In this document: positions 1 to 10,243 of the stretch, one piece after another
How the letters are laid out: each line of letters begins with the position of its first letter
How positions within the stretch are numbered: the stretch's first letter is position 1
NCBI GenBank assembly: GCA_002529455.1
Contig: NYMS01000054.1
Location: forward strand, 59,616 to 123,615
Length of the DNA stretch: 64,000 bases
Direction of reading: 5' to 3'
Origin: Glycomyces fuscus
GTDB lineage: Bacteria; Actinomycetota; Actinomycetes; Streptosporangiales; Streptosporangiaceae
Position numbers and translations under genes: made by a program
Notes under the pieces: generated by a model
The model's database searches: none
What the model was told of the DNA's origin: nothing
Seen by the model: only the letters and a program-made list of their open reading frames with translations

Positions 1-1
1 G

Positions 2-40
2 CGGCTTCTCGTGGCCGGGCCCGTGCACGGCACCGCCTGA
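2..40 (+). CDS. possible C-terminal end of a gene entering from the left edge
   Basis: Reading from base 2 gives the short tail RLLVAGPVHGTA followed by TGA at 38-40. The hydrophobic start and G/C third positions fit the end of a real actinobacterial gene, but 12 codons are too few to name a family. The bases from 41 to 218 hold no gene that I can see, only a short tandem repeat. Confidence 0.25.
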   Translation, partial: RLLVAGPVHGTA

Positions 41-135
41 CCCGCCGCTCCCGCCCGTACCGGCGGACCCGCGGCCGCCGCTGGGGGGCGGGGCCCGGGC
101 GCCCGCACCGGTGCCGTGGCGGCCCGACCGCCCGG

Positions 136-186
136 CCGGGGTCCGTGCACGGCCGCGCCGCCCGGGGTCCGTGCACGGCCGCGCCG
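136..186. repeat. 26-bp tandem repeat, two copies
   Basis: Two copies of a 25-base identical block (136-160 and 162-186) lie at a period of 26 bases. Each contains the self-complementary core CCGTGCACGG, and a third, shorter CCGTGCACGG occurs at 20-29. The block lies 3' of the DUF1266 gene, which reads leftwards and ends at 219, so it could act as a terminator or attenuator; this is inference. Confidence 0.6.
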
Positions 187-218
187 TCCGGGCGCCGCCC
201 GTCCGGCCCGGTCCCCCC

Positions 219-986
219 TCACATCCGCCAGGGCAGGTTGAGCCAGGGGCTCCGCGGGTCCTTGGCCAGCACCGCGTGCGCCCGTACCGAGTCGGTGTAG
301 TACGGGCCGAACGAGCCCTCGTCGAAGGCCATCGCCCGTCCCAGCACGAATCCGGCGGACATCTCCCGCCACGATCCGTGGTGGCGCATGGACCGCGCTC
401 CCGCCCGCAGGATGTGCGCGTGCGCCGCGCGCTCGTCGGCGTACCCGGCGTTGACCCCCCACCGGGCGAGGTTGACCGCGCGTCCGAAGTCGTAGGCGCG
501 CACCGTGCGCACCGGCACGCCCGGGGGCAGTACCCCGTCCCGGACCATCCGGTCCTCGTACTCCCAGACGACCGCCGCCGTGGACACCAGTTCGTCGTAG
601 GCCGCCTGCCCGGCGCCCCGCTCCCGGCACCAGCGGGCGACCAGGTCCGGCCAGGTGCCCGCGTCGAAGGGCCACCCGGGAGCCAGCGACATCGCCTGGT
701 CGCGCAGGTCCAGCACGACCGACAGCGGCGTGGGGGACCGGGTGTCGTCGGTCAGGCCGCGCAGCGTCCGGTCCCACCCGGCGTGGTCGGTGATCCCCCA
801 GGAGTCGCGGAGCTTGTCCCGCTCGTCCTGGGCGTCGCAGCACGAGCACGAGGAGTGCACCGCGTTCCACACCCCGCCGTTGGCCGTGGGCATGTGCGCG
901 CCGGAGGCCAGCGCGTGCGCCATCGGTCCCTGGAAGAACCCCTGCGGGTCGCTGCGGAGCCTCGTTCGCCCCGAGAACAGTCCCAT
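219..986 (-). CDS. DUF1266 family protein
   Basis: A 255-residue cytoplasmic protein of unknown function. The C-terminal half carries the pattern typical of DUF1266 (E. coli YbeR/YbeU group): YDFGRAVNLARWGVNAGY near residues 165-182, a following region rich in Ala/His, then SWREMSAGFVLGRAM. There is no signal peptide or membrane segment. GAGGGG lies just 5' of the ATG and supports this start. It follows the 519-residue membrane gene by only 21 bases on the same strand, so the two are probably one operon. Nothing in the sequence shows a catalytic site. Confidence 0.75.
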   Translation of the reverse strand: MGLFSGRTRLRSDPQGFFQGPMAHALASGAHMPTANGGVWNAVHSSCSCCDAQDERDKLRDSWGITDHAGWDRTLRGLTDDTRSPTPLSVVLDLRDQAMSLAPGWPFDAGTWPDLVARWCRERGAGQAAYDELVSTAAVVWEYEDRMVRDGVLPPGVPVRTVRAYDFGRAVNLARWGVNAGYADERAAHAHILRAGARSMRHHGSWREMSAGFVLGRAMAFDEGSFGPYYTDSVRAHAVLAKDPRSPWLNLPWRM

Positions 987-1007
987 GTCCCCTCGTGTCC
1001 TTCTCTC

Positions 1008-2567
1008 TCAAGTGTTGAGCAGGCGGTCGATGCGTCCCGCCTCGTGCCTGGCCGTGACGGCGTGCTCCTCGGAGGCCAGCAGCGTCTCGCGCCACCTCTC
1101 CGCGGCCTCGGCGATGTGGACGTCCAGCCGCCGGACGGTCGCCTCGGCGGTGTCCCGGGCCTCGGCGCGCCTCCTCCGGTCGACCGCCAGCGCGATCGCG
1201 GCGCCCGCCGCGGCGGCCACGCACAGGAACCAGGCCAGGCCGCCGGCCGACACCAGGCCCAGCACCGCCAGCAGACCGGTCATGGCCAGGAGGCCCCACG
1301 CGTAGGTCCGGGCGGAGCCGGTGCCGCGCCGGCGCTCGCGCAGCCGGGTGCGGGCGCGCTCCAGCTCGCGCGCCTCGGCTCCGTGGGAGGAGAGCGTCAC
1401 CCGCACGCCCTGTGTCTGGAGGACCGTGGAGTCCTCCACCGGCGCGGCGGCCTCGCGCACCAGTTCCTCGGCGCCCTCCGCCACGGCCGAGCGCTGCAGG
1501 GCCAGGGCGAAGGTGCGGCGGTGGTGCGGGGCGTCCTGGCGGACCATGTCGTCGCAGAGCAGGGAGGCGACGGTTCCCACGGTGTCGGTCCACCGCGGCG
1601 GAGGCCCGCCCTCGCCGCCGCTCTCGATGACCGCGCGCAGTTCACGGGCGCGGGCGAGCAGCGGCGCCTCCTCGGGGCCGCCCTCCTCCACGAGCAGGCG
1701 CAGGGTCTGGCCGAGGAAGGCGGCGCTGACCTCGTCGGGGGCGAGCGCCCCGGAGGAGGCCTCCCCGCCGTCGAGGGCGGTGACGCGGGCGACGCCCTCG
1801 CGCAGCGCGGTGATCCGCCGCGCGGCCTCGGCGCGCCGGGCGAGCCCGCCGGGCCCCTTCGCGCGGGAGGCCCGCGACGCGCTGGGGGAGTCCCCCGCCA
1901 GGGCGGACAGGGCGGCGGCCGCCGGAACGCCCACCCGCTCCTGCGTCCAGGCCAGGAGCGTGGACCGCAGCAGGCGCTGGCGGGCGTCGTCGCCGAAGGA
2001 GCCGTCGGCGGTGAGCAGCCACAGCGCGCGCTGGCCCCGGGTCACCTCCTCGGCAGGGGAGGGCAGGCGGGGGAGCAGGTCGGCGGTCGCGGCGGTGTCC
2101 ATGACGCGGGCGTGGTCGGCGCTGGTCAGGGCGGTGGCCAGCGCCGCGAAGTGGCCCGCGCGCGTCGCGTCGCGCCGGGCGGCCTCGTCGAAGCGGACGC
2201 GGGCGGCGGCCGTGTCGCCCTCCAGCAGCGCGTGCAGGCCGAGGGCGGCCGGGACCAGCCAGTACCCGGGGACGTCCTCCAGGTCCGGGCGGGCGACGGG
2301 CGCGCCGTCCAGCATCTGGAGGGTGCGGTGGCGGGCCAGGGCGGCCCCGTCGAACATCGCCAGGACGGCGCGCACGTCGCTGAGCTCGATGAAGGCGTCC
2401 AGGGAGGCCGAGACGCGGTCCAGTCTCTGTTCGAGGGTGCCCCGGACACGGGACAGCTCCGAGCGCATCCTCCGGCGCTCGGTGGCCATCTGGTAGTGGG
2501 CCGAGTCGAGACTGTCCTCGAGTTCCCGGATCCTCCGGTTCTGGGAGTAGTCGATCCAGTCGCTCAT
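1008..2567 (-). CDS. uncharacterised protein with N-terminal coiled coil and two C-terminal membrane helices
   Basis: A 519-residue protein I do not recognise. Residues 1-65 are charged and heptad-like (RRIRELEDSLDSAHYQM onward) and probably form a coiled coil. The middle, about 70-380, is Ala/Arg/Asp-rich and helical, with TPR-like alternation but no clear repeat. Two hydrophobic stretches lie close together around residues 415-455 (WGLLAMTGLLAVLGLVSAGG and WFLCVAAAAGAAIALAV), forming a membrane hairpin, and a further charged helix closes the protein. AAAGGAA precedes the ATG. It is the first gene of a two-gene unit with the DUF1266 gene. Function unknown. Confidence 0.75.
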   Translation of the reverse strand: MSDWIDYSQNRRIRELEDSLDSAHYQMATERRRMRSELSRVRGTLEQRLDRVSASLDAFIELSDVRAVLAMFDGAALARHRTLQMLDGAPVARPDLEDVPGYWLVPAALGLHALLEGDTAAARVRFDEAARRDATRAGHFAALATALTSADHARVMDTAATADLLPRLPSPAEEVTRGQRALWLLTADGSFGDDARQRLLRSTLLAWTQERVGVPAAAALSALAGDSPSASRASRAKGPGGLARRAEAARRITALREGVARVTALDGGEASSGALAPDEVSAAFLGQTLRLLVEEGGPEEAPLLARARELRAVIESGGEGGPPPRWTDTVGTVASLLCDDMVRQDAPHHRRTFALALQRSAVAEGAEELVREAAAPVEDSTVLQTQGVRVTLSSHGAEARELERARTRLRERRRGTGSARTYAWGLLAMTGLLAVLGLVSAGGLAWFLCVAAAAGAAIALAVDRRRRAEARDTAEATVRRLDVHIAEAAERWRETLLASEEHAVTARHEAGRIDRLLNT

Positions 2568-2751
2568 GGGTTCCTTTCGCGCGGAGGGGGAGACGGGGGC
2601 GGCGGGGGGAGGGACGCGCCGCGCAGTGCGACGATACGGGAGGCCGCCCGCTTCCGTGCCGCCCGTCGCGCCGCGGGCGGTCCCGCGGCGGGGGACCGCC
2701 CGCGGCGCCGTTCCACGTGCTCAGGGTGTTTGTTCGACTACTTAAGGATGG

Positions 2752-2794
2752 TTGGTGTCGGGGGTCACCTTCGCTAGGATTGGGAGCGCTCCCA
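2752..2794 (+). promoter_or_regulatory. bgl promoter with CelR/CebR-type operator
   Basis: The perfect palindrome TGGGAGCGCTCCCA occupies 2781-2794. It is the operator sequence known for Thermobifida CelR and Streptomyces CebR, LacI-family repressors released by cellobiose. Immediately upstream are TTGGTG (2752-2757) and TAGGAT (2775-2780) spaced by 17 bases, a reasonable -35/-10 pair, which would put the transcription start inside the operator. The beta-glucosidase ATG follows 13 bases after the operator. Confidence 0.85.
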
Positions 2795-2807
2795 GGAAAG
2801 GACCGCC

Positions 2808-4214
<1,407 letters not shown>

Positions 4215-4453
4215 GGCCCCTCCGCCGCGTCCGCGCGGGGGCGCGGCGGGCCGTCCCGGCGGACGCGCCCGCCCCCGACGTCCGGCACCTCCGCCCCGGC
4301 GTGCGGCGCGCGCCGCGCCGCGCCCCGGGGCCGCGCGGGGCCCGCCGGACAGCGGACCCCGGCCGCCGCCCCCGCGGGCGGAGGCGCCCCGGGGCGCGGC
4401 TCCTCGCCGCGGCGGCCGGTGCCGCCGCAGGGAGGGCGGATCGCGGCCCGCGC

Positions 4454-4681
4454 TCAGGCGTGCTGGCGGGCGATGGCGCCGAACGCCCCCACGACCGCGC
4501 CGAGCGCGAACATCGACGCCTCGTCCTCGTCCATGTGGACCAGGCCCGCGGGGACGAGCACGCGGTAGGGCTTGGCCTCACTCGGCAGGATCTCCAGACC
4601 GTCGATGATCCCCTGTCCCTCCAGCATCAGAAGGGCTTCCTCGACCCTTCCGGTGCGGTCGCCACGAGACCAGATCGACAT
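4454..4681 (-). CDS. small conserved-looking hypothetical protein
   Basis: A 75-residue acidic protein beginning MSIWSRGDRTGRVEEALLML. It has no signal peptide; the C-terminus, around FALGAVVGAFGAIARQ, is mildly hydrophobic. GAGGTG lies 7 bases before the ATG, and codon use is typical of the region, so I consider it real although I cannot name a family. It stands alone, tail to tail with the beta-glucosidase gene, and the 240 bases between them are GC-rich with no gene. Confidence 0.55.
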   Translation of the reverse strand: MSIWSRGDRTGRVEEALLMLEGQGIIDGLEILPSEAKPYRVLVPAGLVHMDEDEASMFALGAVVGAFGAIARQHA

Positions 4682-5159
4682 AGGTCACACCTCACTACGG
4701 CCGGAGCCGGGACTAGGCCGTACGGAAACGGCACCGACGGGGCAGGGCGGTCCACTGTTTCCCGGGCCGGGATCCCGGCCCTGTCGCGCTCCGGCAGTCG
4801 GCTCCGGTGTGCGCGGGGAGTCCAGACCAGTGATACCACCGGTCGGCCCGGGGCATCCCGGCGCCCGCTCACGCGCGCGGTGGCCGGAACCGGCCACCGC
4901 CGTGCGGTGCCGGGTCCGGGACGGGAGAGGGCGGACCCCACCGGGCGGGGGCGGAATGCACCCCAGGCGGGCGGTGTCCGGACCGCCCGGGTCGGTCTCG
5001 GTGTAGGGCCGCCCGTGCGCCGCCTGCGGCGCGCGCAGGCGCAGCACCGGTCCCACGCCGCAGCGCTCCCCGGCGGAAGGGGCTCGGCCACCCCGTCCTC
5101 GTGCGCCGGGTCCGCCCGGGCCGGGTCCTCTTCGCCGAGCGGGGCGCAGGCGGCTCCGG
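4682..5159. other. intergenic stretch without convincing gene
   Basis: All frames are open for long distances because of the high GC content, but the translations are Arg/Pro/Gly-rich and show no family signature or ribosome site. A small hairpin (CGCCTGCG at 5021-5028 with CGCAGGCG at 5032-5039) is the only structure I see. The upstream control region of the 75-residue gene must lie in the first 100 bases. Confidence 0.5.
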
Positions 5160-5303
5160 TCACCCACGGAGCCAGCAGGCAGCGGGTCCCCGGCGGCGGT
5201 GCCGGCCAGGCACGGGGCGGCTGCCGGACAGGGTCAGGAAGGAGAGCAACACGAGGTTGCGGTAGGGGAGCGGGGGCGGGGGGCGTTCCGTCGGCTTGGG
5301 CAT
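5160..5303 (-). CDS. possible 47-residue small protein
   Basis: A short frame starting MPKPTERPPPPLPYRNLVLL with a proline-rich N-terminus, a short hydrophobic run (YRNLVLLSFLTL) and a basic C-terminus ending GPAACWLRG. GAGGAG lies 6 bases before the ATG, which is the main reason for listing it. It is not similar to anything I know, and the Arg/Pro bias is also what chance GC-rich frames give. Confidence 0.3.
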   Translation of the reverse strand: MPKPTERPPPPLPYRNLVLLSFLTLSGSRPVPGRHRRRGPAACWLRG

Positions 5304-5579
5304 CAGGACTCCTCGGGAGGGTTCCGAGCGAGCCTAGGGACACCGGTTCCCGCGTATCCGGCGAACGCCGAAACCTGTCACCTATGCCCGTAAAAGTCCT
5401 CTGAAGTGGGCTTTCTGGACTTTCCGTCCGCGCGGCGAGGGTGGGATGAGCCCTCCAGGGCCCCGTGGGAGAGGGCCCCGGAGGACTCCCCTCCCGGGAG
5501 TCCGCCGCCGAGGGCGGGAGGAGCGCCCCGGGGGCGCCTCGGCGCGGCCCCGGGCCGCCGCGGGAGGCTCCCCTCCTCC

Positions 5580-5615
5580 GAAGGCTCCCGCTCCCGGGTG
5601 GGAGGGGGAGCCTTC
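5580..5615 (-). terminator. hairpin 3' of the amidase gene
   Basis: GAAGGCTCCC (5580-5589) pairs with GGGAGCCTTC (5606-5615) around a 16-base loop. A second perfect hairpin, GGACTCCC/GGGAGTCC, lies at 5483-5503. Both follow the stop of the leftward amidase gene and are plausible terminators without U-tracts. The remaining 5304-5653 bases hold no gene that I can support. Confidence 0.5.
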
Positions 5616-5653
5616 CGCCCCGCACGGCCGAGGGCCCCGGGCCGCCCCGGGCC

Positions 5654-7390
5654 TCAGGACAGGCGCGGGGTCCGGGGCGGCTCCTGGCGGCGGTTCCCGG
5701 TCGCCTCGAAGGCCGCCGCGATCCTCAGCAGGCGCGCGTCGTCGTAGGCGCGCCCGGCGAAGGTCAGCCCCACCGGCATGCCGGTGTCGGGCATCGTGCC
5801 CATCGGTACCGTCACGGTGGGGATGCCCAGGTGGCGCCAGACGAGGTTGCCGTTGGCGACCCACACCCCGTTGCGCCAGGCGATGTCCGCGGACTCGGGG
5901 TTCACGTCGGCGTCGGCCGGAGCGACGTCGGCCACGGCGGGGAAGGCGATCGCGTCCAGCCCCAGCTCGTCCAGCCAGTCCTCGAAGTCGATCCGGCGGG
6001 TGCGCTCCAGGCCCCTGAGCCCCTCCTCCAGGTGCGGGATCTCGGTGAAGGAGGAGATCCCCGTGCGGCGCACGAACTCCGGGTAGGCGGCGATGTCGTC
6101 GTCGAACCCGTCGTAGCGGTCCGGCAGCGCGCCCGGAACGGGCGGGAAGACGCGAGCGCCGTCGACCTGCCCCAGGTCGTCCAGCTCGGGGTCGCCGTTG
6201 GCCCGCAGGAAGTCCTGCCAGGCCCAGGCGGACAGGTCCAGCAGCTCCCGGTCCAGGTACTCCCGGCTGACCAGACCGCGGGTCCTGACGGTGGGCGCGC
6301 CCGGACGGTCTCCCTCGTAGTTGCTCACCACGGGCAGGTCGGTCTCCCGGACGCGGACGCCGGAGGCCTCCAGGTCGGCCCGGGCCGCCTCCCACAACCG
6401 CAGCACGCTGGGCCGGGTGGCCACCCGCTGCCCCGTGGGGCCGCCGATACCGGGGTTGTCCGAGGTACCGGCCTCGGGGTCCCCCCCGGTGTACAGGCGC
6501 GGGGCACCGATCCTGAGCCCGGCCAGGGCCCGCCGCCCCGCGTCGGCGTCGGCCACACCCAGGTCGGTGAAGGACGCGGGCCGCACCCGCGAGGTCGCCG
6601 GGACCTCGATCCAGGGCTGGCAGCGCCAGAAGTCCCCGCGCGGTTCGGGATCGTCGGCGACGATGACCTCCAGCAGCTCCAGCATGTCGGCCATGGTGCG
6701 GGTGTGCGGCACCACGACGTCCATGGTGGGCACCAGCGGCCAGTTGCCCCGGATGGAGATCACTCCCCGGGACGGGGTGTAGGCGCACAGCGCGTTGTTG
6801 GAGGCCGGCGCGCGCCCGGAGGACCAGGTCTCCTCCGCCAGCCCGAAGGCGGCGAAGCTGGCGGCCGTGGCCGTCCCCGAGCCGTTGGAGGAGCCCGAGG
6901 CGAAGGCCGAGGTCAGGTAGTCCCCGTTGTAGGGGCTCTCGGCGCGCCCGTACACGCCGCGCTGCATGCCGCCGTTGGCCATGGGCGGCATGTTGGTCAG
7001 CCCGAGCAGCACCGCACCGTTCTCCCGCAGCCGTTGCACCGTGAACGAGTCGCGCTGGGCGACCAGCCTCTCGAAGGCCGGTGATCCGGCCGCGACCGTG
7101 AGCCCGCGGGCCTGGTAGCTGTCCTTGGCGGTGTAGGGGATCCCGTCGAGCGGCCCCAGTACCCCGCCGCGCGCCCGGCGCTCGTCGGAGGCCCTGGCCT
7201 CGTCGAGGGCCCGGGGGTTGGCCACCACCACGGCGTTGAGCGCGATCCCGGTGCGGTCGTAGGCCTCGATGCGCGCCAGGTAGGCCCGCACCAGCGCCTC
7301 ACTGGTCACGCGCCCCCGCTCCAGGTCCTCGCGCAGCCGCGCGATCGGCGCCTCGACGACGTCATAGGGCTCTGCGTGGGACTCGGTCAC
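5654..7390 (-). CDS. amidase-signature family hydrolase
   Basis: A 578-residue amidase-signature enzyme. The catalytic Lys lies in IPYTAKDS (K89), the cis-Ser in GSSNGSGTA (about S168) and the nucleophile in ETWSSGRAPA (about S190), completing the Ser-cisSer-Lys triad. The GTG start overlaps the agmatine deiminase stop by four bases (GTGA), with AGGAG upstream, so the two are translationally coupled. In agmatine catabolism the next step after deiminase is hydrolysis of N-carbamoylputrescine, normally by the nitrilase-type AguB. No AguB is present here, so I infer that this enzyme may do that job; another amide substrate is equally possible. No signal peptide is visible. Confidence 0.85.
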   Translation of the reverse strand: MTESHAEPYDVVEAPIARLREDLERGRVTSEALVRAYLARIEAYDRTGIALNAVVVANPRALDEARASDERRARGGVLGPLDGIPYTAKDSYQARGLTVAAGSPAFERLVAQRDSFTVQRLRENGAVLLGLTNMPPMANGGMQRGVYGRAESPYNGDYLTSAFASGSSNGSGTATAASFAAFGLAEETWSSGRAPASNNALCAYTPSRGVISIRGNWPLVPTMDVVVPHTRTMADMLELLEVIVADDPEPRGDFWRCQPWIEVPATSRVRPASFTDLGVADADAGRRALAGLRIGAPRLYTGGDPEAGTSDNPGIGGPTGQRVATRPSVLRLWEAARADLEASGVRVRETDLPVVSNYEGDRPGAPTVRTRGLVSREYLDRELLDLSAWAWQDFLRANGDPELDDLGQVDGARVFPPVPGALPDRYDGFDDDIAAYPEFVRRTGISSFTEIPHLEEGLRGLERTRRIDFEDWLDELGLDAIAFPAVADVAPADADVNPESADIAWRNGVWVANGNLVWRHLGIPTVTVPMGTMPDTGMPVGLTFAGRAYDDARLLRIAAAFEATGNRRQEPPRTPRLS

Positions 7391-8463
7391 GGTGCACTCT
7401 CCTGCTCTCGCGGGGCGGGCTGCTGCTGGGTGATGCAGTGGATGCCGCCGCCGAACCGGAAGATGTCGCGGGCGTCGACCTGTTCGACCCTGCGGCCCGG
7501 GTAGGCCTCGGCCACGATCCGCGCGGCGACCTCGTCCCGCGGGTCGTCGAAGCCGCACAGCACCACGACCCCGTTGGCGACGTAGTGGTTGATGTAGGAC
7601 CAGTCGACGAACTCCCCGTCCTCGTCCACGAGGGTCCTGGGGGCGGGCACGTCGACGATCCGCAGCGGCCCGCCGTCGGCGTCCACCGCGCTCTCCAGGA
7701 ACCGGCGCAGGTCCCGGGTGATCTCGTGGTCCGGATGGCGGGGGTCGTCCTGGCGGTGCAGCAGCACGGTGCCCGACTCGGTGAAGCTCGCCACGATGTC
7801 CACGTGCCCCCGGGTACCGAACTCGTCGTAGTCGCGCCAGAGCCCGCGGGGCAGCCAGACGGCGTGGCTCGTGCCCAGCCTCGCGTGGATCTGCGCCTCG
7901 ACGTCCTCCCTGCCCAGGCCGGGGTTGCGCTCCGGGTCCAGCTGGACGGTCTCGGTCAGCAGCACCGTACCCGAGGCGTCCACGTGGAAGCCGCCCCCCT
8001 CGTTGACCAGGGTGCTGGGGACGCGGGGGACCCCGGCGAGTTCGGCCATCCGGCTCCCCACGAGCCGGTCCGAGTCCCAGGCCGCCCACTCCTGGGCGCC
8101 CCAGCCGTTGAACACCCAGTCCACGCCCCGCACACGCCCGTCGGAGCCGTGCACGAAGGTCAGCCCGGAGTCGCGCATCCACGCGTCGTCCAGCGGCACC
8201 ACCGCGGTCTCGATCCCCGGGCCGAGCAGCGCCGCGGCCGCCTCGGCGTCCCCGGGCGCGACCACCACCGTCACGGGTTCGTGGCGCGCGATGGTGCGGG
8301 CCACCGCGGTCCACGCCCCGCGCGCACGCGCCAGGGTCCGGCTGCCGGGCGGGCCGAAGGTGGTGTTGGCGGGCGGGAAGGCCATCCAGGTGCGTTCGTG
8401 GGGCGCCCACTCCGGTGGCATCACCGTGGGGGACGGCTCGTCGGCGCGACTGTGAGCGAACAT
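7387..8463 (-). CDS. aguA: agmatine deiminase family protein
   Basis: A 358-residue peptidyl-arginine-deiminase-fold (PAD_porph) enzyme, predicted to convert agmatine to N-carbamoylputrescine and ammonia. The fold motifs are all present: WMRDSG near residue 97, NEGGGFHVD with the guanidine-binding Glu/His, GHVDIVASF, and GGGIHCITQQ with the nucleophilic Cys at about 343. AAGGA five bases before the ATG supports the start. It lies between the APC permease (57 bases upstream) and the amidase (4-base overlap) and is part of the same leftward transcription unit as the amine oxidase. Confidence 0.9.
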   Translation of the reverse strand: MFAHSRADEPSPTVMPPEWAPHERTWMAFPPANTTFGPPGSRTLARARGAWTAVARTIARHEPVTVVVAPGDAEAAAALLGPGIETAVVPLDDAWMRDSGLTFVHGSDGRVRGVDWVFNGWGAQEWAAWDSDRLVGSRMAELAGVPRVPSTLVNEGGGFHVDASGTVLLTETVQLDPERNPGLGREDVEAQIHARLGTSHAVWLPRGLWRDYDEFGTRGHVDIVASFTESGTVLLHRQDDPRHPDHEITRDLRRFLESAVDADGGPLRIVDVPAPRTLVDEDGEFVDWSYINHYVANGVVVLCGFDDPRDEVAARIVAEAYPGRRVEQVDARDIFRFGGGIHCITQQQPAPREQESAP

Positions 8464-8520
8464 GTCAGTCCTTGTCGTGGAACGGGGGCGCCGGGGCCGT
8501 GGGGCCCGGGCCGGCGGGCG

Positions 8521-10053
8521 TCAGCCCTCCGTGGGGTACTCGGTGGTCACGAAGCGGCGCCGGAAGAACTCGGGGCTGCGCAGGTACTGCACGACCATGG
8601 CCGCACCTCCGATGGCGAAGATGGCGACGCCCAGGACGAACACCAGCCCCACCCCGCCGATCTGCGAACCGGAGCCGTAGGCCGGGTCCATGGAGTCCCA
8701 GGCGGTCTGGAGGAAGAAGACGAGCAGCAGGAGCCCGCCGACCAGGGGGGCCACCAGCTTGGTGAACAGTCCGCGCAGCGACGCGGTGGCCTCGCGCCGG
8801 AAGTACCAGACGCAGGCGAGGGCGGTCACGCCGTAGTAGAAGCAGACCATCATGCCCAGAGTGGTGATGGTGTCCCACAGGACGTTCTCCGAGAGCACCC
8901 GCATGACGGTGTAGAAGACCGAGGCGATGACCACCGCCACGACGGTCGCGTAGCCGGGGGTCTTGTGCACCGGGTCGACCTGGGCGTACTTCGGCGAGAG
9001 CGCCCCGTAGTGGCCCATCGCGAGCATCGTGCGCGCCGGCGAGATCATCGTGGACTGCAACGAGGAGGCCGAGGAGGACAGCACCGCCAGGGACATCAGG
9101 ACGGCGAAGGGGCCCATGACCGGTCCGGCCAGCGCCGCGAAGACGTTCTCCTGGATGTCGGGGTTGCCCAGGCCGAACTCGCCGGTGGAGACGCCCGAGA
9201 AGGAGAGCGTGGCCACCGACACCGCGGTGTAGAGCGCGACGACCACCAGGATGGTGGCGATGGCGGCCTTGCCCGGGGTGCTCGTCGCGCCGCGGCTCTC
9301 CTCGTTCATCGTCACGACCACGTCCCATCCCCAGTAGATGAAGACGGACAGGGCCACACCGGCGGCGAAGGCGGAGAAGGAGTCGACGCCGAAGGGGTTG
9401 AACCACTCCAGCCGCACGGGCGTGGCGTCGAAGGCCGACCCGGCGCCGACCTGGACGAAGGCGGCGATCGAGAACCACGCCAGCACCACGAGCTGGAACG
9501 TGACCAGGATGTACTGGAAGGCCTTGGTGGCCTCCAGCCCCCTGTGGGAGATCCAGGCCGCGACGGCCATGAAGGCCAGGCAGGTCAGGATGTTGACCGG
9601 CACGTTGCGGGTCAGGGCGGCGATCTGGTCCTGCCCGGTGAGCTGCGCGATCGCCAGGTAGAAGAAGTCGACCGCGATTCCCGCCAGGTTGGACAGCACC
9701 AGGATGGTCGCGGCCAGCAGGCACCAGCTGGCCATCCACCCGATCCAGGGGCCGAAGGCCCGGGAGGCCCAGGTGAAGGTGGTGCCGGAGTCGGGCATCG
9801 CCTTGTTGAGCTGGCGGTAGCCGATCGCCACCAGCAGCATCGGGACGAAGCCGATCAGCAGGATCGCCGGCAGGTGCTCACCGACCGCGGAGGCCGTGGG
9901 GCCCAGCGCCCCCGAGAGGGTGTAGGCCGGGGCGATGGTGGAGACGCCGATGACCAGGCCTCCCAGGAGCCCGATCGCTCCCTTGCTGAGGCCCTTCCAG
10001 TCGTTCGGGGTTTCGGTGCCCGCCTTCGCGGGGCTTCCGGTGGTGTGGGTCAT
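8521..10053 (-). CDS. APC superfamily amino acid/amine permease
   Basis: A 510-residue membrane protein with about 12 hydrophobic helices. The N-terminal segment GLVIGVSTIAPAYTLSGALG is the broken first helix that binds substrate in APC transporters. Residues around 235-260 (FIYWGWDVVVTMNEE) are typical of amino acid and polyamine permeases. Its place between the agmatine deiminase and amine oxidase genes suggests import of putrescine, agmatine or a related amine. GGGAC upstream of the ATG is a weak ribosome site. The 189 bases to the amine oxidase stop show no terminator I can recognise. Confidence 0.88.
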   Translation of the reverse strand: MTHTTGSPAKAGTETPNDWKGLSKGAIGLLGGLVIGVSTIAPAYTLSGALGPTASAVGEHLPAILLIGFVPMLLVAIGYRQLNKAMPDSGTTFTWASRAFGPWIGWMASWCLLAATILVLSNLAGIAVDFFYLAIAQLTGQDQIAALTRNVPVNILTCLAFMAVAAWISHRGLEATKAFQYILVTFQLVVLAWFSIAAFVQVGAGSAFDATPVRLEWFNPFGVDSFSAFAAGVALSVFIYWGWDVVVTMNEESRGATSTPGKAAIATILVVVALYTAVSVATLSFSGVSTGEFGLGNPDIQENVFAALAGPVMGPFAVLMSLAVLSSSASSLQSTMISPARTMLAMGHYGALSPKYAQVDPVHKTPGYATVVAVVIASVFYTVMRVLSENVLWDTITTLGMMVCFYYGVTALACVWYFRREATASLRGLFTKLVAPLVGGLLLLVFFLQTAWDSMDPAYGSGSQIGGVGLVFVLGVAIFAIGGAAMVVQYLRSPEFFRRRFVTTEYPTEG

Positions 10054-10243
10054 GGGGTGTCGTCCCTGTGGTCGCCGGGGTGGTCTCGGCGCCGAGGGGC
10101 CGGCGCCGCGGGAACCGGTGAGCGTGGAGCCCGTGCTCACCAGGGGGTGGGGTCCGTGTGCCGCGGCACTGGCCCCTCCGGGGGTGGGCGCCGGGGACGC
10201 CCGGCCTGTGCGGCCGGGGCGTCCACCGCGCCGCCCGCCCGGG

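Noticed and set aside
111..2777. Very long open frame on the plus strand over the DUF1266 and membrane-protein genes
   Set aside because: It is antisense to two genes with good ribosome sites. The translation is Pro/Arg/Gly-rich without any family motif, as expected for shadow frames in DNA above 70% GC.
4627..5625. 332-codon minus-strand frame in the gap after the beta-glucosidase
   Set aside because: Overlaps the 75-residue gene, has no ribosome site, and the protein is mostly Pro/Arg/Gly without recognisable segments.
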